7,304 nt of DNA from an uncultured Ruaniaceae bacterium (lineage in GTDB: Bacteria; Actinomycetota; Actinomycetes; Actinomycetales; Beutenbergiaceae): assembly GCA_947251855.1 (NCBI GenBank), contig CAMXUZ010000140.1, positions 1 to 7,304 on the forward strand, read 5' to 3'. The notes beneath the pieces were generated by a model, which did not search any database, was not told where the DNA came from, and saw nothing but the letters and a program-made list of their open reading frames with translations. Of the stretch, positions 6,520-7,304 are shown piece after piece. The position numbers and the translations under genes were made by a program. The number at the start of each line of letters is the position of its first letter. Within the stretch, counting starts at the first letter, position 1.

Positions 6520-6678
6520 TGCGGAATGCCGTGGGGGTAACGAAGTACACACGGTTCTCGGTGCGAACAGTGACCTGGTCTTTGCCCGGACTTGACATCG
6601 CCCGCACCCAACTCCGCTCGGGGAAGAAAATTACGTTATTCACCCCACCTGGGTGCGAGAAATTCGGCGCTGATCGCC

Positions 6679-6684
6679 TAGGGT
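6679..6684 (+). promoter_or_regulatory. Candidate -10 element for kgd
   Basis: TAGGGT fits the TAnnnT pattern common in actinobacterial promoters. It would start transcription near 6690-6692, leaving a leader of about 40 bases before GTG 6731. I see no good -35 at 16-18 bases; a TTGACA at 6592-6597 is too far upstream to pair with it. Confidence 0.35.
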
Positions 6685-6688
6685 TGGA

Positions 6689-6704
6689 GGTGAACATATT
6701 CACT
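6689..6704. promoter_or_regulatory. CRP/GlxR-like palindrome upstream of kgd
   Basis: GGTGA, six bases, then TCACT. This matches the CRP-family consensus TGTGA-N6-TCACA at eight of ten conserved positions, and the core GTGA-N6-TCAC is a perfect palindrome. It is 26 bases before the chosen kgd start and covers the putative transcription start. GlxR in corynebacteria and CRP in mycobacteria recognise this pattern and control central carbon genes. Binding here is inferred. Confidence 0.5.
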
Positions 6705-6730
6705 GGAGAGTGGAAGAGGCGATCTCCCCC

Positions 6731-7304
6731 GTGTCCGCACAGGCACCTCATGACCCAGCGTCCTTTACCGAGAGCTTTGGTGGGAACGAATGGCTCATCG
6801 AAGAGCAATATGAAAAGTTCCTAGCCGATCCTGAAGCTGTTGGACCAGAGTGGCGAGACTTCTTCGCCAAACACCGACCCGATTCTACCGCCGCCGCTTC
6901 CACTGAGTCGAAGAACCATGCCACCGAGCCCGCAGAGTCGGCTCCCCGGCAAGCGCCGAGCGCGCCCGCGGATGAGAAGCCCGCGACCTCCGCGGCCCCC
7001 AAATCCGCCCCGATCCCTGCCGATGTTGGTGAGGACGCCGCGGTGACGGAGGTTCCCGAGATCGCCGAGCCCGTGGCCGTCGCTCCGACCGCGGCCTACA
7101 CCCAGGTCCAGGAACCGGGCACGCCGCGCAGTGCCGGCGGCGATGACGAAGTCGAGCGCCTGCGCGGACCGGCGGCAAGGGTCGTCACCAACATGGAGAC
7201 CTCCCTGCAGGTCCCCACCGCGACCTCGGTGCGCGCGATGCCGGCAAAGCTCGTCATCGATAACCGCATCGTGCTCAACAACCACCTCGCCCGCTCCCGC
7301 GGTG
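6731..7304 (+). CDS. kgd: Multifunctional 2-oxoglutarate decarboxylase/dehydrogenase (Kgd/OdhA type), N-terminal part, truncated by the window end
   Basis: 191 codons are visible from GTG 6731, with no stop before the window ends; family members run to about 1,200 residues. Residues 15-45 (FGGNEWLIEEQYEKF, then ADPEAVGPEWRDFF) are the conserved N-terminal helix region of 2-oxoglutarate dehydrogenase E1. Residues about 50-138 are a low-complexity linker rich in Ala, Pro, Glu and Ser. From about 140 the acyltransferase (E2-like) domain peculiar to actinobacterial Kgd/OdhA begins: LRGPAARVVTNMETSLQVPT, then RAMPAKLVIDNRIVLNNHL. The enzyme decarboxylates 2-oxoglutarate with thiamine diphosphate and feeds the TCA cycle; in mycobacteria and corynebacteria it is inhibited by the FHA protein GarA/OdhI. 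The start is not certain: an in-frame GTG at 6710 would add seven residues (VEEAISP). GTG 6731 is preferred because AAGAGG (6714-6719) precedes it by 11 bases, while GTG 6710 has its purines directly abutting. The first codons are less GC-rich than the rest. Confidence 0.93.
   Translation, partial: MSAQAPHDPASFTESFGGNEWLIEEQYEKFLADPEAVGPEWRDFFAKHRPDSTAAASTESKNHATEPAESAPRQAPSAPADEKPATSAAPKSAPIPADVGEDAAVTEVPEIAEPVAVAPTAAYTQVQEPGTPRSAGGDDEVERLRGPAARVVTNMETSLQVPTATSVRAMPAKLVIDNRIVLNNHLARSRG

Larger units (their letters stand above)
6415..6730. other. 316-bp intergenic region between the kinase gene and kgd
   Basis: No gene here is well supported. The first 60 bases are very GC-rich and contain GCGTTC twice in tandem. 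An 8-bp-arm inverted repeat lies at 6487-6519. A small stem (CACCC 6641-6645 with GGGTG 6651-6655) sits in a locally A/T-rich patch around 6623-6640. A -10-like TAGGGT (6679-6684) and a CRP-like palindrome (6689-6704) follow, then the kgd ribosome binding site. The right half therefore looks like the kgd promoter and leader. Open frames in it (minus 6598-6377, 73 codons; plus 6519-6824) lack good start signals or overlap genes. Confidence 0.6.

Noticed and set aside
6592..6597. TTGACA as the -35 of a kgd promoter
   Set aside because: No acceptable -10 lies 16-18 bases downstream; the nearest candidates are more than 30 bases away.
6519..6824. 101-codon plus-strand frame ahead of kgd
   Set aside because: It runs through the kgd start and 94 bases of its coding sequence in another frame, has no ribosome binding site at its GTG, and covers the promoter-like elements.

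Overview
The window is GC-rich and densely coded. Its gene content points to an actinobacterium (Actinomycetota), probably in or near Micrococcales. The evidence is the multifunctional, Kgd-type 2-oxoglutarate decarboxylase/dehydrogenase at the right edge, the tandem pair of CNNM/CBS 'hemolysin-like' membrane proteins that actinobacteria often carry, frequent GTG starts, and strong C/G preference at third codon positions. I cannot name a genus from this sequence alone.

Layout. (1) Positions 1-775, plus strand: the 3' part of an aldose 1-epimerase-like gene. (2) 776-859: a convergent gap with two back-to-back hairpins, the likely terminators of the flanking genes. (3) 860-1957, minus: a membrane-anchored M23 (LytM-type) endopeptidase, started from a GTG with a strong ribosome binding site. 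(4) 1958-2123: its leader, with a candidate extended -10 and a small palindrome. (5) 2124-4486, minus: two overlapping genes (ATGA overlap) for CNNM/CBS-domain membrane proteins, probably divalent-cation transport proteins; the upstream one carries an extra CorC_HlyC domain. (6) 4487-4605: a divergent promoter region with a 26-bp dyad over the putative start of the minus-strand operon. (7) 4606-6414, plus: an OmpR/PhoB-type response regulator and its sensor histidine kinase, nine bases apart. The kinase has two membrane segments and almost no external loop. (8) 6415-6730: a 316-bp non-coding stretch with an 8-bp-arm inverted repeat and a CRP/GlxR-like palindrome. (9) 6731 to the end, plus: the first 191 codons of kgd, which has no stop inside the window.

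How the parts fit. All the genes belong to known, mostly core, families: envelope remodelling (M23), cation homeostasis (CNNM/CBS pair), envelope or intramembrane sensing (two-component system) and the TCA cycle (kgd). I see no mobile element, CRISPR array, tRNA or rRNA, toxin-antitoxin pair or defence island, and no convincing undescribed system. The most useful leads are regulatory: the dyad between the cation-transporter operon and the two-component genes, and the CRP-like site at the putative kgd promoter.
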